A stretch of DNA of 64,000 nucleotides from Anaerolineaceae bacterium (GCA_020634135.1 JACKCG010000006.1:1-64000), one strand, 5' to 3'; numbered from the stretch's first letter, positions 16,816-26,472 are shown. Numbers and translations are program-made. Notes: generated by a model from the sequence alone, not told the origin.

Positions 16816-17663
16816 TGAACCAACGCCGTATCAATGACATCCTGCGCCGTGTGCTATTCTACTTCCTGGTGTTTGTGATCGCCGTGTACGCGCTGTTTCC
16901 GTTCTACTGGGCCTTCAGCACGTCATTCAAGACCGAGAACGAGATGTTCCGCCGGGCGACGTACCTGCCGCAGGAGCCAACGCTCAAGAATTACGAGTAT
17001 GTGCTGCGGGACAATACGTTTCTGGTCGCGCTGCGGAATTCAGCGTTTGTCGCCGGGGCAACCTCGGTGCTGTCGCTGATGATCGGGTCATTCGCGGCCT
17101 ACGCGCTGGGGCGGCTGCGCTTCCGGGGGCGGACGGCGCTATTATACATTGTCTTATCCATGACGATGTTCCCGGCAATTTCGATTCTTTCCGGGTTATA
17201 CTCGATTGTGCGCGAGTTGGGAGTCTTCGGCACACCCTTCGCGCTGATTCTCACCTACCCGGTGTTTACGCTGCCCTTTACCGTGTGGGTGCTGACGAGC
17301 TTCTTCAAGGGTTTGCCGGCTGAAATTGAACAGGCGGCGATTGTGGACGGCGCAACGCCTTTCCAGCGGTTTCGCCTCGTGCTGCTGCCGCTGATCGCGC
17401 CGGCGCTGGTGACCACCGGGCTGCTGGCATTCGTGAGTTCATGGAATGAGTATCTCTTTGCGCTTAACTTCACGATCACCAACCCGGAATACCAGACCGT
17501 GCCGGTGGCAATTGCGCAGTTCAGCGGGATTGATGCGCTGCAAGAGCCAATTGCCGAAATCATGGCGGCGGCGATGGTCGTCACCATCCCGCTCGTCCTG
17601 CTCGTCCTGATTTTCCAGAAACGTATCGTCGCCGGGCTGACGGCGGGCGCCGTGAAAGGATAA
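16812..17663 (+). CDS. Sugar ABC transporter permease, MalG type
   Basis: A 283-residue membrane protein with six predicted helices. The N-terminus VIAVYALFPFYWAFSTSFK and the loop after helix 1 (LPQEPTLKNYEYVL) are typical of MalG-like subunits. The EAA loop is LPAEIEQAAIVDGATPFQRF, and the C-terminus FQKRIVAGLTAGAVKG is the family hallmark. It overlaps the MalF-type gene by four bases (ATGA) and is followed after four bases by the sulfatase. No ATPase gene is in this locus; a shared MsmK/MalK-type ATPase elsewhere must energise it. Confidence 0.93.
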   Translation: MMNQRRINDILRRVLFYFLVFVIAVYALFPFYWAFSTSFKTENEMFRRATYLPQEPTLKNYEYVLRDNTFLVALRNSAFVAGATSVLSLMIGSFAAYALGRLRFRGRTALLYIVLSMTMFPAISILSGLYSIVRELGVFGTPFALILTYPVFTLPFTVWVLTSFFKGLPAEIEQAAIVDGATPFQRFRLVLLPLIAPALVTTGLLAFVSSWNEYLFALNFTITNPEYQTVPVAIAQFSGIDALQEPIAEIMAAAMVVTIPLVLLVLIFQKRIVAGLTAGAVKG

Positions 17664-17667
17664 TCAT

Positions 17668-18963
17668 GTGGTCAACCTCGTTCTGATAGACTGCCACGAC
17701 CTCGGCCAGCACCTCGGCTGCTACGGCTGGGAGACCGTGCCCTCGCCCCACCTGGACGCGCTGGCGGCACGTGGCGTGCGCTTCGCCAACAGTTTCTGCA
17801 CCGCGCCGCAGTGCAGCCCCAGCCGGGCGGGACTCTATACCGGGCGCTATGCCCACGCCAACGGCATGATGGGGCTGGCGCACCACCCGTTTAGCTGGCG
17901 GCTGCATGATGATGAGGTACATCTCGCCCGCTATTTACGGGATGCCGGGTATCACACCGTGCAGATGGGTGTACAGCATGTAACCGATTTCACGGTGGAA
18001 GCCGTGCAACAGCTTGGTTTTGCTGACGTGTGGGTCGCCGACGATGCCGCCGCGATTGGCGAACACGCCGTCGCTTTCCTGCGCGGCGGACCGGAAGCGC
18101 CGTTCTTCCTGAATATCGGTTTTTTCGAGCCGCATCGTGACGACAGCGGCAGTTACCGTTATGCCCCGCCGGATCGGAGCCGGGGCGTGAAAATCCCGCC
18201 CTACCTGCCGCAGACGCCGGAAGCCGAGACCGAATGTGCTGACCTGCAAGGCGTGATCGGCAAGCTGGATCGGGCAGTGGGGCAAATCTGGGCGACACTG
18301 GAAGAGTCCGGGCTGCTGGCGCAGACGTGGTTCATTTTCACGGTGGATCATGGCCTTGCGATGCCCCGCGCCAAGTGTACGCTTTACGATCCCGGCATTG
18401 AGACGGCGCTGCTCATGTATGGCGAGCCGTTCGGGCTGACCGGTGGCCGTGTGATGGACTCCCTCACCAGCAATGTAGACCTGGTACCAACGGTATTGGA
18501 GATGCTCGGCATCCCCGTACCGGAGCGGCTGCACGGGCAGAGCTTCGCGGCGCTGCTGCGCGGCACAGATTATGCCCCACGCGAACAGGTATTTATGGAG
18601 AAGACATTCCACACCGACTACGAACCGCAGCGCGGGATTCGTACCGGGCGCTACAAGCTCATCTGGAATGCCGAGGTGGACATCATCAATGTGCCGAGCG
18701 ACATCATGCACAGCCCGATCTACCCGCAGATGATCGAACAGCTCACGGTGGAACGCCCGCCGCTGGAACTCTATGACCTGGAGGCCGACCCGCTGGAACA
18801 GCACAACCGGATTGACGACCCGGCCTATGCCGCGATTGCGGATGACCTGCGCGGGCGGCTGCTGGCCTGGATGCGGGCGACAGATGATCCATTGCTCAAC
18901 GGCCCGGTGGCGTCCCCTTATCATCATCGTGCCCTGGCGCTGCTGCGCGGAGAACACCCGTAA
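17668..18963 (+). CDS. Cytoplasmic Cys-type sulfatase
   Basis: A 431-residue type I sulfatase. The N-terminal metal-site region reads VNLVLIDCHDLGQHLGCYG, and the active-site motif is C49-S-P-S-R, in which Cys49 would be converted to formylglycine. It is most like the heparan N-sulfatase/arylsulfatase group (SQTSLTTG-like GLYTGRYAHANGM, later VDHGLAMPRAK). There is no signal peptide, so it should act in the cytoplasm on an imported sulfated sugar. The GTG start lies four bases after the permease stop. The dedicated maturase is encoded at 21383. The exact substrate cannot be told. Confidence 0.9.
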   Translation: MVNLVLIDCHDLGQHLGCYGWETVPSPHLDALAARGVRFANSFCTAPQCSPSRAGLYTGRYAHANGMMGLAHHPFSWRLHDDEVHLARYLRDAGYHTVQMGVQHVTDFTVEAVQQLGFADVWVADDAAAIGEHAVAFLRGGPEAPFFLNIGFFEPHRDDSGSYRYAPPDRSRGVKIPPYLPQTPEAETECADLQGVIGKLDRAVGQIWATLEESGLLAQTWFIFTVDHGLAMPRAKCTLYDPGIETALLMYGEPFGLTGGRVMDSLTSNVDLVPTVLEMLGIPVPERLHGQSFAALLRGTDYAPREQVFMEKTFHTDYEPQRGIRTGRYKLIWNAEVDIINVPSDIMHSPIYPQMIEQLTVERPPLELYDLEADPLEQHNRIDDPAYAAIADDLRGRLLAWMRATDDPLLNGPVASPYHHRALALLRGEHP

Positions 18964-19891
18964 TGCCCGCAATGGTTGACATCCTGGTTTATGGCCCGAT
19001 TTTCTGTGACCTCGTCTTCACCGGGCTGCCGGAAATGCCCCGGTTAGGGACGGAACTGTTCGCAGACGACCTGACGATTGCCATCGGGGGCAGCGCGATT
19101 GTCGCCGTCGGGCTGCGCCGGTTGGAAGCGCGAGTCGGGCTGATTGCCGAATTGGGTAACGACCCGCTCAGCACCGTCGCCCGCCAACTGCTGGACGCCG
19201 AACGCCTGGATCGTGCCTTGATGCGAGAGCATCCCCATCCCCTACCGCAGATCACGGTGGCGCTGTCCTTCCCGCAGGATCGGGCCTTCATCACCCGTTT
19301 CCAGCGGCCCGATGCACCGCCGGATTTAGCCGCACTGCTGCGCGAGCATCCGGCGAAACATCTGCATATATGCAGCTTTCTGGCGGCCTTCGACTCGCCC
19401 GATGCTGTCCGTGTCGCGCATGAGGCCGGGCTGACCGTGTCGCTCGACCCCGGCTGGGACGAAGCCGCGCTGCGTGACCCGCGTCTGCGCGACATGATCG
19501 CGGAGGTGGATATTTTCATGCCGAGTGAGTCCGAACTGCGGTTTATGGCGGGACAGGACGACGTGGCCGAGGCCGTCCATCTGCTGATGCCCTCACACGG
19601 GAAGGGGTATTGGTTGTTGTCAAGCAGGGAGCGGCGGGCGCAACACTCTACCGGAAGGACGCCCCGCCGCTGCATGTCCCGGCGATCCCGGTGACACCGG
19701 TGGATACCACCGGGGCGGGCGATTCGTTTGACGCCGGTTTCCTGGACGCCTTTGTACGCGGGGACTCGCTGGCGGTGTGTATGCAGATTGGCTCGATTTG
19801 TGGCGGGCTGGCGACCACCGCTTCCGGCGGGGCAACGGCCTTGCCTTCACGGATGGAGGTCGAAACGTGGCTCTCAAGATTGCGATTATAG
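18963..19891 (+). pseudogene. PfkB-family sugar kinase, interrupted by a single-base frameshift
   Basis: The first part (18963 to about 19583) encodes a PfkB-type N-terminus (DILVYGPIFCDLVFTGLPEMP, then AIGGSAIVAVGLRRLEARVG). The rest continues in the next frame as ADALTREGVLVVVKQGAAG and then PVDTTGAGDSFDAGFL, the diagnostic ATP-binding and catalytic-Asp motif. The join is near 19580-19585, consistent with one deleted base. Joined, the protein would be about 309 residues, normal for ribokinase-like kinases. The start overlaps the sulfatase stop (TAATG). It would phosphorylate the desulfated sugar. It could be a real pseudogene, or an assembly or sequencing error in an otherwise intact operon. 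Confidence 0.82.
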
Positions 19892-21156
19892 GCGGGGGCA
19901 GCGCCTACGCGCCCGGCCTGATTAACGCTTTTATTCACCATGCTGCCACCTTTGCCGGGGCGGAACTCGCGCTCATGGACATTGCGGAAACCGAGGTGGG
20001 GATTGTGCAGCGGCTCGGCCAGCGGCTGGCAGACCATGCCGGGGTGGACATGCGCATCACGGCCACGACCAACCAGCGCGAGGCTATCAGCGGCGCGGAC
20101 TACGTGCTGACGACCTTCCGCCAGGGCGGGTTCGAGGCCCGCCACCAGGACGAAGCGATTCCGCTGCAATTCGGTGTCATCGGGCAGGAAACAATCGGGC
20201 CGGGTGGGTTCTTCTTCGCCATGCGGACACTGCCGGTTATCAAGTCTATTGTGCAGGATATTGAGGAGGTCGCGCCGGGGGCGGTACTGGTCAACTACAC
20301 CAACCCGACGCAGATCGTGGCCGAGGCCGTGACGCACTTCAGCGACATCCCCTGCATCAGCATCTGCGATCAGACGCGCGACGACCAGGGCAAAATTCTG
20401 GGCGCACTCAATATGCCCGATGCTGCCGTCGAACTTGAATCCATCGGGCTGAACCATGCGACATGGAGCACGCGCTTCACGATTAACGGCGAAGACGGCG
20501 TGGCGGTCATGATGCGCCATTACGACAAGGTCATGGCGCGGGAAGATGTCTCGAACCGGGTCAAGCGGCAGTTCCGGCTGGCCGGGGAATACGGGCGGCT
20601 GCCCAACAGCTACCTTCAATACTACTATTACTGCGAGGAAACGGTCAAAGAGGCGCAGGCCGCGCCTAAGACCCGCGCTCAGGAGATTCTGGAAGCCCTA
20701 CCGGGTTATTATGAACATTTCCAGGAGCAGATCGCCGCCGATGTGCCGCACCTGACTCATGCGCGCGGCGGGTCGGTGTTCGGGGATATGGCGGTGGAGG
20801 TGCTACGCGGGCTGGTTGAGCGAGATGGCCGGATTCACACGCTGAACATCCCCAACCACCGGGCGATACCAGGGTTCGCGGAGGATCGCGTGGTGGAAGT
20901 CCCGGCACGGCTGGAAGCGGCAGGGGCGTCGCCACTGGTGCAACCGGCGCTGCCCGCCGAGGTGATGGGGCTGCTGCACATGCTGGCCGAATACCAGTGG
21001 ACAGCCGCCGAGGCGATCTGGAACGATGACCGCCGCGCCGCCGTTCACGCGCTGGCGACGAACCCGCTGGTCGTGTCGCTGCCGCTGGCGAACAGGCTGC
21101 TGGACGCGATCACGCCACTGCAACGCGGCTATTTCACGCCGGGGCTGGCGGGGTAG
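19867..21156 (+). CDS. Glycoside hydrolase family 4 (NAD-dependent)
   Basis: A 429-residue GH4 enzyme, a family that cleaves glycosides by an NAD- and Mn-dependent redox/elimination mechanism. The Rossmann motif IAIIGGGSAYAPGLI opens the protein; NYTNPTQIV, the metal-ligand Cys in SICDQ and the His in GLNHATW follow. The GTG at 19867 is chosen because GGAGG lies eight bases upstream and the Rossmann motif starts within four residues; the gene overlaps the kinase end by 25 bases. GH4 members include alpha-glucosidases, alpha-galactosidases and the LplD-type alpha-galacturonidase; which one applies here is not clear from the visible motifs. Confidence 0.87.
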   Translation: MALKIAIIGGGSAYAPGLINAFIHHAATFAGAELALMDIAETEVGIVQRLGQRLADHAGVDMRITATTNQREAISGADYVLTTFRQGGFEARHQDEAIPLQFGVIGQETIGPGGFFFAMRTLPVIKSIVQDIEEVAPGAVLVNYTNPTQIVAEAVTHFSDIPCISICDQTRDDQGKILGALNMPDAAVELESIGLNHATWSTRFTINGEDGVAVMMRHYDKVMAREDVSNRVKRQFRLAGEYGRLPNSYLQYYYYCEETVKEAQAAPKTRAQEILEALPGYYEHFQEQIAADVPHLTHARGGSVFGDMAVEVLRGLVERDGRIHTLNIPNHRAIPGFAEDRVVEVPARLEAAGASPLVQPALPAEVMGLLHMLAEYQWTAAEAIWNDDRRAAVHALATNPLVVSLPLANRLLDAITPLQRGYFTPGLAG

Positions 21157-21299
21157 CCCGGCGCGGCGCGCGGCAAAGCAATTGGAAAAGCAGTACCGAG
21201 TAACTGACATTATGCGCTTTGGCTCTCCTGAAAACAGCCCTGGCCGACGATCAGCAGCGGGGTAGAAGGCTATCCCCACAACCGGGGCGTCCCTACAAA

Positions 21300-21345
21300 T
21301 GCTGTTATAGGGACAGGCTTCTGCCTGTTCGCTATTCGCCAACAA
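21300..21345. repeat. Short hairpin repeat GGACAGGCTTCTGCCTGTTC
   Basis: ACAGGC and GCCTGT form a short stem around TTCT in the gap between the GH4 and maturase genes. The same type of hairpin (GACAGGCTTCGGCCTGTC) occurs at 51528-51545. No gene is seen in this gap of about 226 bases. Confidence 0.45.
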
Positions 21346-21382
21346 ACGCTGTTTTCAAAGGAGCTAAAATAGGACATCCCCT

Positions 21383-22621
21383 ATGAGCCAGATGATTCCC
21401 GCCTTTCACCTGATGACCAAGCCACGCGGCGCGATCTGCAATCTGGATTGCAAGTACTGCTACTTCCTGAGCAAAGAGCGTCTCTACCCGGACAGCGACT
21501 TCCGCATGAGCGAGACGCTGCTGGAGGACTACACGCGCCAGTACATCGCGGCGCAGCGTGTGCCGGAGGTGACGTTTGCCTGGCAGGGCGGCGAACCGAC
21601 GCTCATGGGGCTGGACTTCTACCGGCAGGCGGTGGCCTACCAGCAGAAGCACAAGAAACCGGGGATGCGCATCTATAACGCCTTGCAGACCAACGGCATC
21701 ACGCTGGATGACGATTGGTGCCAGTTCTTCGCGGAGAACGATTTTCTGATTGGCGTCAGCCTGGATGGGCCGCAGGCACTCCACGATGCTTACCGCGTGG
21801 ATAAGGGCGGCGCGCCGACGTTCGAGCGGGTCATGCGGGGAATCAGCCTGTTGAAGCAGCACCGCGCCGAGTTCAACATCCTGACCACCGTTCATGCCGT
21901 CAATGCCGATCACCCGCTGGAACTCTACCGCTTCATGCGCGACGAGGTGAAAACCCGGTTTCTGCAATTCATCCCGATTGTCGAGCGCGATAATCTGACC
22001 GGCTACCAGGAGGGGAACGCCGTGACTGAGCGTTCGGTCACGGCAGAACAGTACGGCCAGTTCCTGATCGGCGTTTTTGACGAATGGGTGCGGCACGATG
22101 TCGGGCGGGTTTACGTGCAGATTTTCGACGTGGCGCTGGCGGCCTGGTCGGGTCACAAGCCGGGGTTATGTGTCTTTGAGGAAACCTGTGGCCGGGCGCT
22201 GGCGATGGAACACAACGGCGATGTCTATTCCTGCGACCATTTTGTAGAGCCGAAGCACAAACTCGGTAATCTGGTGGACATCCCCTTAACCGAACTGGTG
22301 AACAGTGACCAGCAGCGGACATTCGGGCTGGCGAAGCGCGATGCGCTGCCGCAGTACTGCCGGGAGTGCGCGGTGCGCTTTGTCTGTAACGGGGGCTGCC
22401 CTAAAAACCGCATCATCTCAACGCCCTCCGGTGAGCCGGGGCTGAACTACCTGTGCGCGGGGTACAAGGCGTTCTTCACGCACCTTGACGAGCCGATGCG
22501 CTTCATGGCCGATGAACTGGCGCAGCGACGCGCTCCGGCTAACGTGATGCTGCACATGCGCCGTGTCAATCCGCTGGAACCCCCAGCCCTGCCGTTCGCG
22601 TGCTTGGGCTACTCATCATAA
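21383..22621 (+). CDS. Anaerobic sulfatase-maturating enzyme (radical SAM)
   Basis: A 412-residue radical SAM enzyme of the anSME family. The SAM-binding 4Fe-4S motif is C19-x3-C23-x2-C26 (CNLDCKYC) and is followed by WQGGEPTLMGLDFYR. The C-terminal SPASM-like domain has the Cys clusters CGRALAMEHNGDVYSCDHF and CRECAVRFVCNGGCP that bind two auxiliary clusters. It oxidises the active-site Cys or Ser of sulfatases to formylglycine without oxygen, and its presumed client is the sulfatase encoded at 17668. It ends the locus and indicates function under anoxic conditions. The ribosome site before ATG 21383 is poor (AAAGGAG lies about 20 bases upstream). Confidence 0.93.
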   Translation: MSQMIPAFHLMTKPRGAICNLDCKYCYFLSKERLYPDSDFRMSETLLEDYTRQYIAAQRVPEVTFAWQGGEPTLMGLDFYRQAVAYQQKHKKPGMRIYNALQTNGITLDDDWCQFFAENDFLIGVSLDGPQALHDAYRVDKGGAPTFERVMRGISLLKQHRAEFNILTTVHAVNADHPLELYRFMRDEVKTRFLQFIPIVERDNLTGYQEGNAVTERSVTAEQYGQFLIGVFDEWVRHDVGRVYVQIFDVALAAWSGHKPGLCVFEETCGRALAMEHNGDVYSCDHFVEPKHKLGNLVDIPLTELVNSDQQRTFGLAKRDALPQYCRECAVRFVCNGGCPKNRIISTPSGEPGLNYLCAGYKAFFTHLDEPMRFMADELAQRRAPANVMLHMRRVNPLEPPALPFACLGYSS

Positions 22622-22689
22622 TAATGGGGAGTGTTAGCGCAGTACATTATTCTTTCCTCGCCTCATTTACCTCACTTATGTGCATATTT

Positions 22690-23808
22690 TTACCCTTGTG
22701 GAAGTAAAGCCCAAATAGCTATTGATTCGTCGCTAGTCACAACGGCTATCTTGCTAAAGTCGGGGCTGAGCAGTACCTTACTTGCATCACTAATTTCCCC
22801 AATCTTTAGAATTCTTAGAATATCACCTGTTGTTATATCCCAGATCCGCACGGTATCGTCAAAACTAACGCTTATAAGATAATTTTTATCTGGATTCCAA
22901 CCTAATAGAAAAACAGGCTCAGTATGACCTCTCAGAGTTAATTCTAATTCACCTGTTAAGGAATCGTGAATCCTCACAGTATAGTCGTTGCTCAAGTTGC
23001 CGCCGGCAATAGCGAGATGATTATTATCTGGACTCCAACGTAGAACATTAATATCTCCATTGACATTACCAAAATCTGATAACATGGCCCCATCATTCAG
23101 ATTCCATATCATCATGTGGTTGCCTCGCACACCGGCTAACTTACTTCCATCAAGACTAACAGCTACCCTTACTCCTGCGTTTATACTACTTAAAAGCTGC
23201 GTTGTGCTCACATCCCAGGCATAAGTTTGAGCATTAAATGGCCTTCCTACTAGGACAGAATTCTGCGCCCATACTAGGGACACCATATCACCTTCTAGTG
23301 AAGTTAACACTTCATCGGTCGAAATATCCCACACGACTGTTTTATCAGGACTTGAACTTGCCAACAATGTGCTTTCAGGATGCCAGGATAGAGAGCGTAT
23401 CCAATCAGCATGATTCTTGGCCTTAAAGAGCAAGTGCCCATCCCGAATTCTTCGTATTTCAACAGTGCCATCTTCATACCCTACACCAATCAGCACGTTG
23501 TTTGGACTCGAAGCCAATGACGTAACAGTTTCCAAAGTATCACTGACGGTAAAATAACTACGATCACTGTCTACGGGAACAATAGATAACTTTCCATCAG
23601 AATATCCAATAATTAGGTTGCTGCTGTCTGCTCCCCACGTTAGCGCAGATATTCTGGCCTGTACCTGAGCGGGAAAAGTGATTTGTGGTTCTGTTTGAAC
23701 TAACTTGTCGGTTCTGCTCAAAAACGAGATAAGCAGAAAGATAGTAGTTAAAAATATCCCAACAAGTACCTGCACTGTTCGATGAGAGAACTTAAATAGC
23801 ATACTCAT
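22690..23808 (-). CDS. Membrane-anchored WD40-repeat protein
   Basis: A 372-residue protein with one N-terminal membrane helix (about 13-31, VLVGIFLTTIFLLISFL) and a periplasmic or external beta-propeller of about seven WD40-like blades, for example SWHPESTLLASSSPDKTVVW and GWNPDKNYLISVSFDDTVRI. WD40 propellers usually serve as protein-binding platforms; no enzyme activity is suggested. The gene is clearly AT-richer than both neighbours and stands alone on the minus strand, which fits a more recent acquisition. The start is ATG 23808; a second Met lies two codons on. No partner gene is adjacent. Confidence 0.85.
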   Translation of the reverse strand: MSMLFKFSHRTVQVLVGIFLTTIFLLISFLSRTDKLVQTEPQITFPAQVQARISALTWGADSSNLIIGYSDGKLSIVPVDSDRSYFTVSDTLETVTSLASSPNNVLIGVGYEDGTVEIRRIRDGHLLFKAKNHADWIRSLSWHPESTLLASSSPDKTVVWDISTDEVLTSLEGDMVSLVWAQNSVLVGRPFNAQTYAWDVSTTQLLSSINAGVRVAVSLDGSKLAGVRGNHMMIWNLNDGAMLSDFGNVNGDINVLRWSPDNNHLAIAGGNLSNDYTVRIHDSLTGELELTLRGHTEPVFLLGWNPDKNYLISVSFDDTVRIWDITTGDILRILKIGEISDASKVLLSPDFSKIAVVTSDESIAIWALLPQG

Positions 23809-24109
23809 TGCCTCAAATCTAACATCCAGTTCCTGACGGTATTACGTCGTGTAGGTGTCGTTCGACCAAGTTCCAATCGTTAATTCTGAATGATTGATCG
23901 ACACAAACACCCTTCAATCTGTAAAGGTAATTCACACCAGAGGATGAACCTCCCGCTGGGCAAAGCGCTAAGTCGGCTTAGATGTGGTTACCCAGGCCAT
24001 TATTAAGCATAGCGTTTTTGAGCGCATAACGACTATATTATTGCGGGCGGCTGTTCCCCGTGTTTCGCGCTTCGCACATCTTCACGATTCACACAGGCCG
24101 AAAGCGGGT
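23809..24109. other. Divergent intergenic region, nothing recognised
   Basis: About 340 bases lie between the leftward WD40 gene and the rightward DUF3048 gene. A TATAAT at 24110-24115 could be the -10 box of the latter, but no matching -35 is seen. No coding sequence or RNA gene is evident. Confidence 0.45.
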
Positions 24110-24152
24110 TATAATAGACGGGTTTTTGAAGGTAAGGTAACCAGGAGCGACT

Positions 24153-25456
24153 ATGTTCACTCGTTATTTGTTCGTGGCTGTATTGTTGCTGGCGTGCATC
24201 GGCGGCACGGCCAGCGCCCAGGACACGATGATCGGGCCAGATACCTACCCCACCGGAATCAACCCCCTCACCGGCCTGCCCGTCTCCAACCCCGACCTGC
24301 TCAACCGCCGCCCACTCATTATCAAAATCTCGAATAACCCGGCCATCGTCCGCCCGCAGTCCGGCCTGAACGAAGCGGACATCGTATGGGAGCATCTGCT
24401 CTCCGGCGGCGTTACCCGCTTCAGCGCCATCTTCCTGAGTACCGACCTGGAGCATATCGGGCCGGTGCGCAGCGCCGCCTGGTGGACTTTGAATTCACCC
24501 GTATTTACCGGGGACCCGTTCACCTATTCCGGCATGGCGCAAGGCACACTCGATGTCCTGCGGGGCGATGCGCTGATGGCGTCTCGTGTCGTCGGGGGCA
24601 GCGGCCCCTGCCCGCCACTGTGTCGTTTCCGCGTGACGGCGTCGCGCTCGAACACCACACGCTCTTCGCTAATGCCGCCGGACTGCGTGAAATGGCGGTC
24701 ACGATGGGACGCGATGTAACGCCCGAACCGATCTACGGCATGGCCTTCAGCCAGACCCCGCCCGATGGGGGTGTGGCTGCGGATGGCATCACGATTGACT
24801 ACCGCGAAACGAGCGTGGACTGGGTATATGACCCCGGCAGCCAGCACTGGTTCCGCTCCCAGGATGGCGAACCGCACTTCGACGCTTACTCCAATACGCG
24901 GGTGAATGCCGCCAACGTCCTGGTGCTGGAAGAAGACCACACCGAACAACCTTTCGTCAGCGAAGGCTACTGGGGGCCGGGGAACTTCGCCTTTTCGGTC
25001 AACTTCATCGGCAGCGGGCGCATCTTCCTGTTCCGCGATGGCCGCTACTACGAAGGTGAATGGCGGCGTGCCACCCGTGAAGACCCGCTCACCTACTACG
25101 ACCTGGAAGGCAATGTACTACCCTTCAAGCCCGGGAATACCTTCGTCAACCTCGTGCCGCGCTGGGTGGATGGCTACCAGCTCACCTTCCAGCTTTCCGA
25201 TCCGCCCATCGCGACTGTCACCGGCACTGTTGGCATCAACATGCGTAAAGGTCCCGGCACGGCCTACCGAGAACTCGACGTGGCCTACCCTGGCGACACC
25301 TTCGAAGTCGTCGGGCGCAACCGGGAAGGCAATTGGCTGCAAGTTGAACGAAATGGCGACGACGTCGTGTGGATTCGACGCGACATCCTGGATATCAACG
25401 TCTCAGACGAACTCCTGGCCGCGCTGCCCATCCCGCGCCCAACCATTGAACGTTAG
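24153..25456 (+). pseudogene. DUF3048 (YerB-like) exported protein with C-terminal SH3-like domain, frameshifted
   Basis: A signal peptide (MFTRYLFVAVLLLACIGGTASAQ) is followed by a DUF3048 N-domain: GINPLTGLPV, RPLIIKISNNPAIVRPQSGL and IVWEHLLSGGVTRF, as in YerB. The frame continues to CRF near 24628 and must then shift to the next frame, where PRDGVALEHHTLF continues the family pattern (phnLf-type segment, then WVYDPGSQHWFR). A single C lost from the CC at about 24629-24630 would explain it. The C-terminus (about residues 360-410) is a bacterial SH3-like domain (GINMRKGPGTAYRELDVAYP), suggesting cell-wall binding. The function of DUF3048 is unknown. It may be an intact gene carrying a sequencing error. 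Confidence 0.82.
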
Positions 25457-25578
25457 CCAGGCCATACTGCTGTAACCAACAGGCGTACCGCGTGGTGCGT
25501 CTGTCTTGCCCGGCATACACGAACAGCGGAAAACAGGGTAAACTGTGGGCTATATACCACATCAAAAAGGACGCCATC

Positions 25579-26472
25579 ATGAGTGAACGAGTTGGATTTA
25601 TCGGGTTAGGGATTATGGGGCGCGGCATGACGCGCAACCTGCTCAAAGCGGGGTTTGCGGTATGCGTGTGGAATCGTACTCCCAGCCGCATGGACGACCT
25701 GGTGGCCGAAGGCGCGACACGGGGCGAGTCCCCGGCGGATGTGGCCGCCCGCAGTGACATCATCATCACCTGTGTGAGCGATACACCCGATGTCGAAGCC
25801 GTCATCCTGAGCGAGCGGGGCGTGATTCACGGCGCGAAACCGGGGTCACTGGTGATTGACATGAGCACCATCAGCCCGCAGACCACCCGCACAATCGCTG
25901 AAAAACTCGCCGCCCGCGATGTCCACATGCTGGATGCCCCCATCAGCGGCGGCAGCGAAGGCGCGGCGCGCGGCACGCTCAGCATCATGGTGGGTGGAGA
26001 CGCCGCCCAGGTCGAACGGGCGCAGCCTTACTTCCAGGCGATGGGCAAGGCCATCACCCATGTCGGGCCAATTGGCAGCGGGCAGATGGTCAAACTCGCC
26101 AACCAGATTCTGGTCGTCGTCAACATGCTGGCGGTAGGCGAGGCGCTGGTTTTCGCCCAGGCCGGCGGGCTTGATCTCGAAAAGACGCTCGAAGCCGTTG
26201 TCCCCGGCGCGGCAGGTAGTTGGATGCTGGCGAACCGGGGGCCGCAGGTCATCAACAACGACTGGCGACCCGGCTTCACGGTAGATTTACAGCAGAAAGA
26301 CCTGCGTCTGGCGCTGGAAGCTGCCGAACAGCTCGGCGTGCCGCTCATCGCCACCAGCCTGGTCTCCAACCTGTACCGCACGCTCCAGGCAAAAGGGCTG
26401 GGCGCGGAAGGCAACCATGCCCTGGTGAAGGCGCTGGAAGGACTGGCTGGGGTGGAGGCACGCAAAGCATAA
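25579..26472 (+). CDS. 3-hydroxyisobutyrate dehydrogenase-family NAD(P)-dependent reductase
   Basis: A 297-residue beta-hydroxyacid dehydrogenase. The Rossmann motif is VGFIGLGIMGRGMTRNLLKAG, the substrate-binding motif DAPISGGSEGAARGTLSIMVGG, and the catalytic Lys lies in GSGQMVKLANQI, all typical. Such enzymes oxidise or reduce short 3-hydroxyacids (3-hydroxyisobutyrate, tartronate semialdehyde, glyoxylate or succinic semialdehyde); the substrate is not determined by the visible motifs. ATG 25579 gives the standard family N-terminus and lies after AAAGGAC; the frame is open further upstream but without resemblance. It is a single gene with no obvious pathway neighbours. Confidence 0.92.
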   Translation: MSERVGFIGLGIMGRGMTRNLLKAGFAVCVWNRTPSRMDDLVAEGATRGESPADVAARSDIIITCVSDTPDVEAVILSERGVIHGAKPGSLVIDMSTISPQTTRTIAEKLAARDVHMLDAPISGGSEGAARGTLSIMVGGDAAQVERAQPYFQAMGKAITHVGPIGSGQMVKLANQILVVVNMLAVGEALVFAQAGGLDLEKTLEAVVPGAAGSWMLANRGPQVINNDWRPGFTVDLQQKDLRLALEAAEQLGVPLIATSLVSNLYRTLQAKGLGAEGNHALVKALEGLAGVEARKA

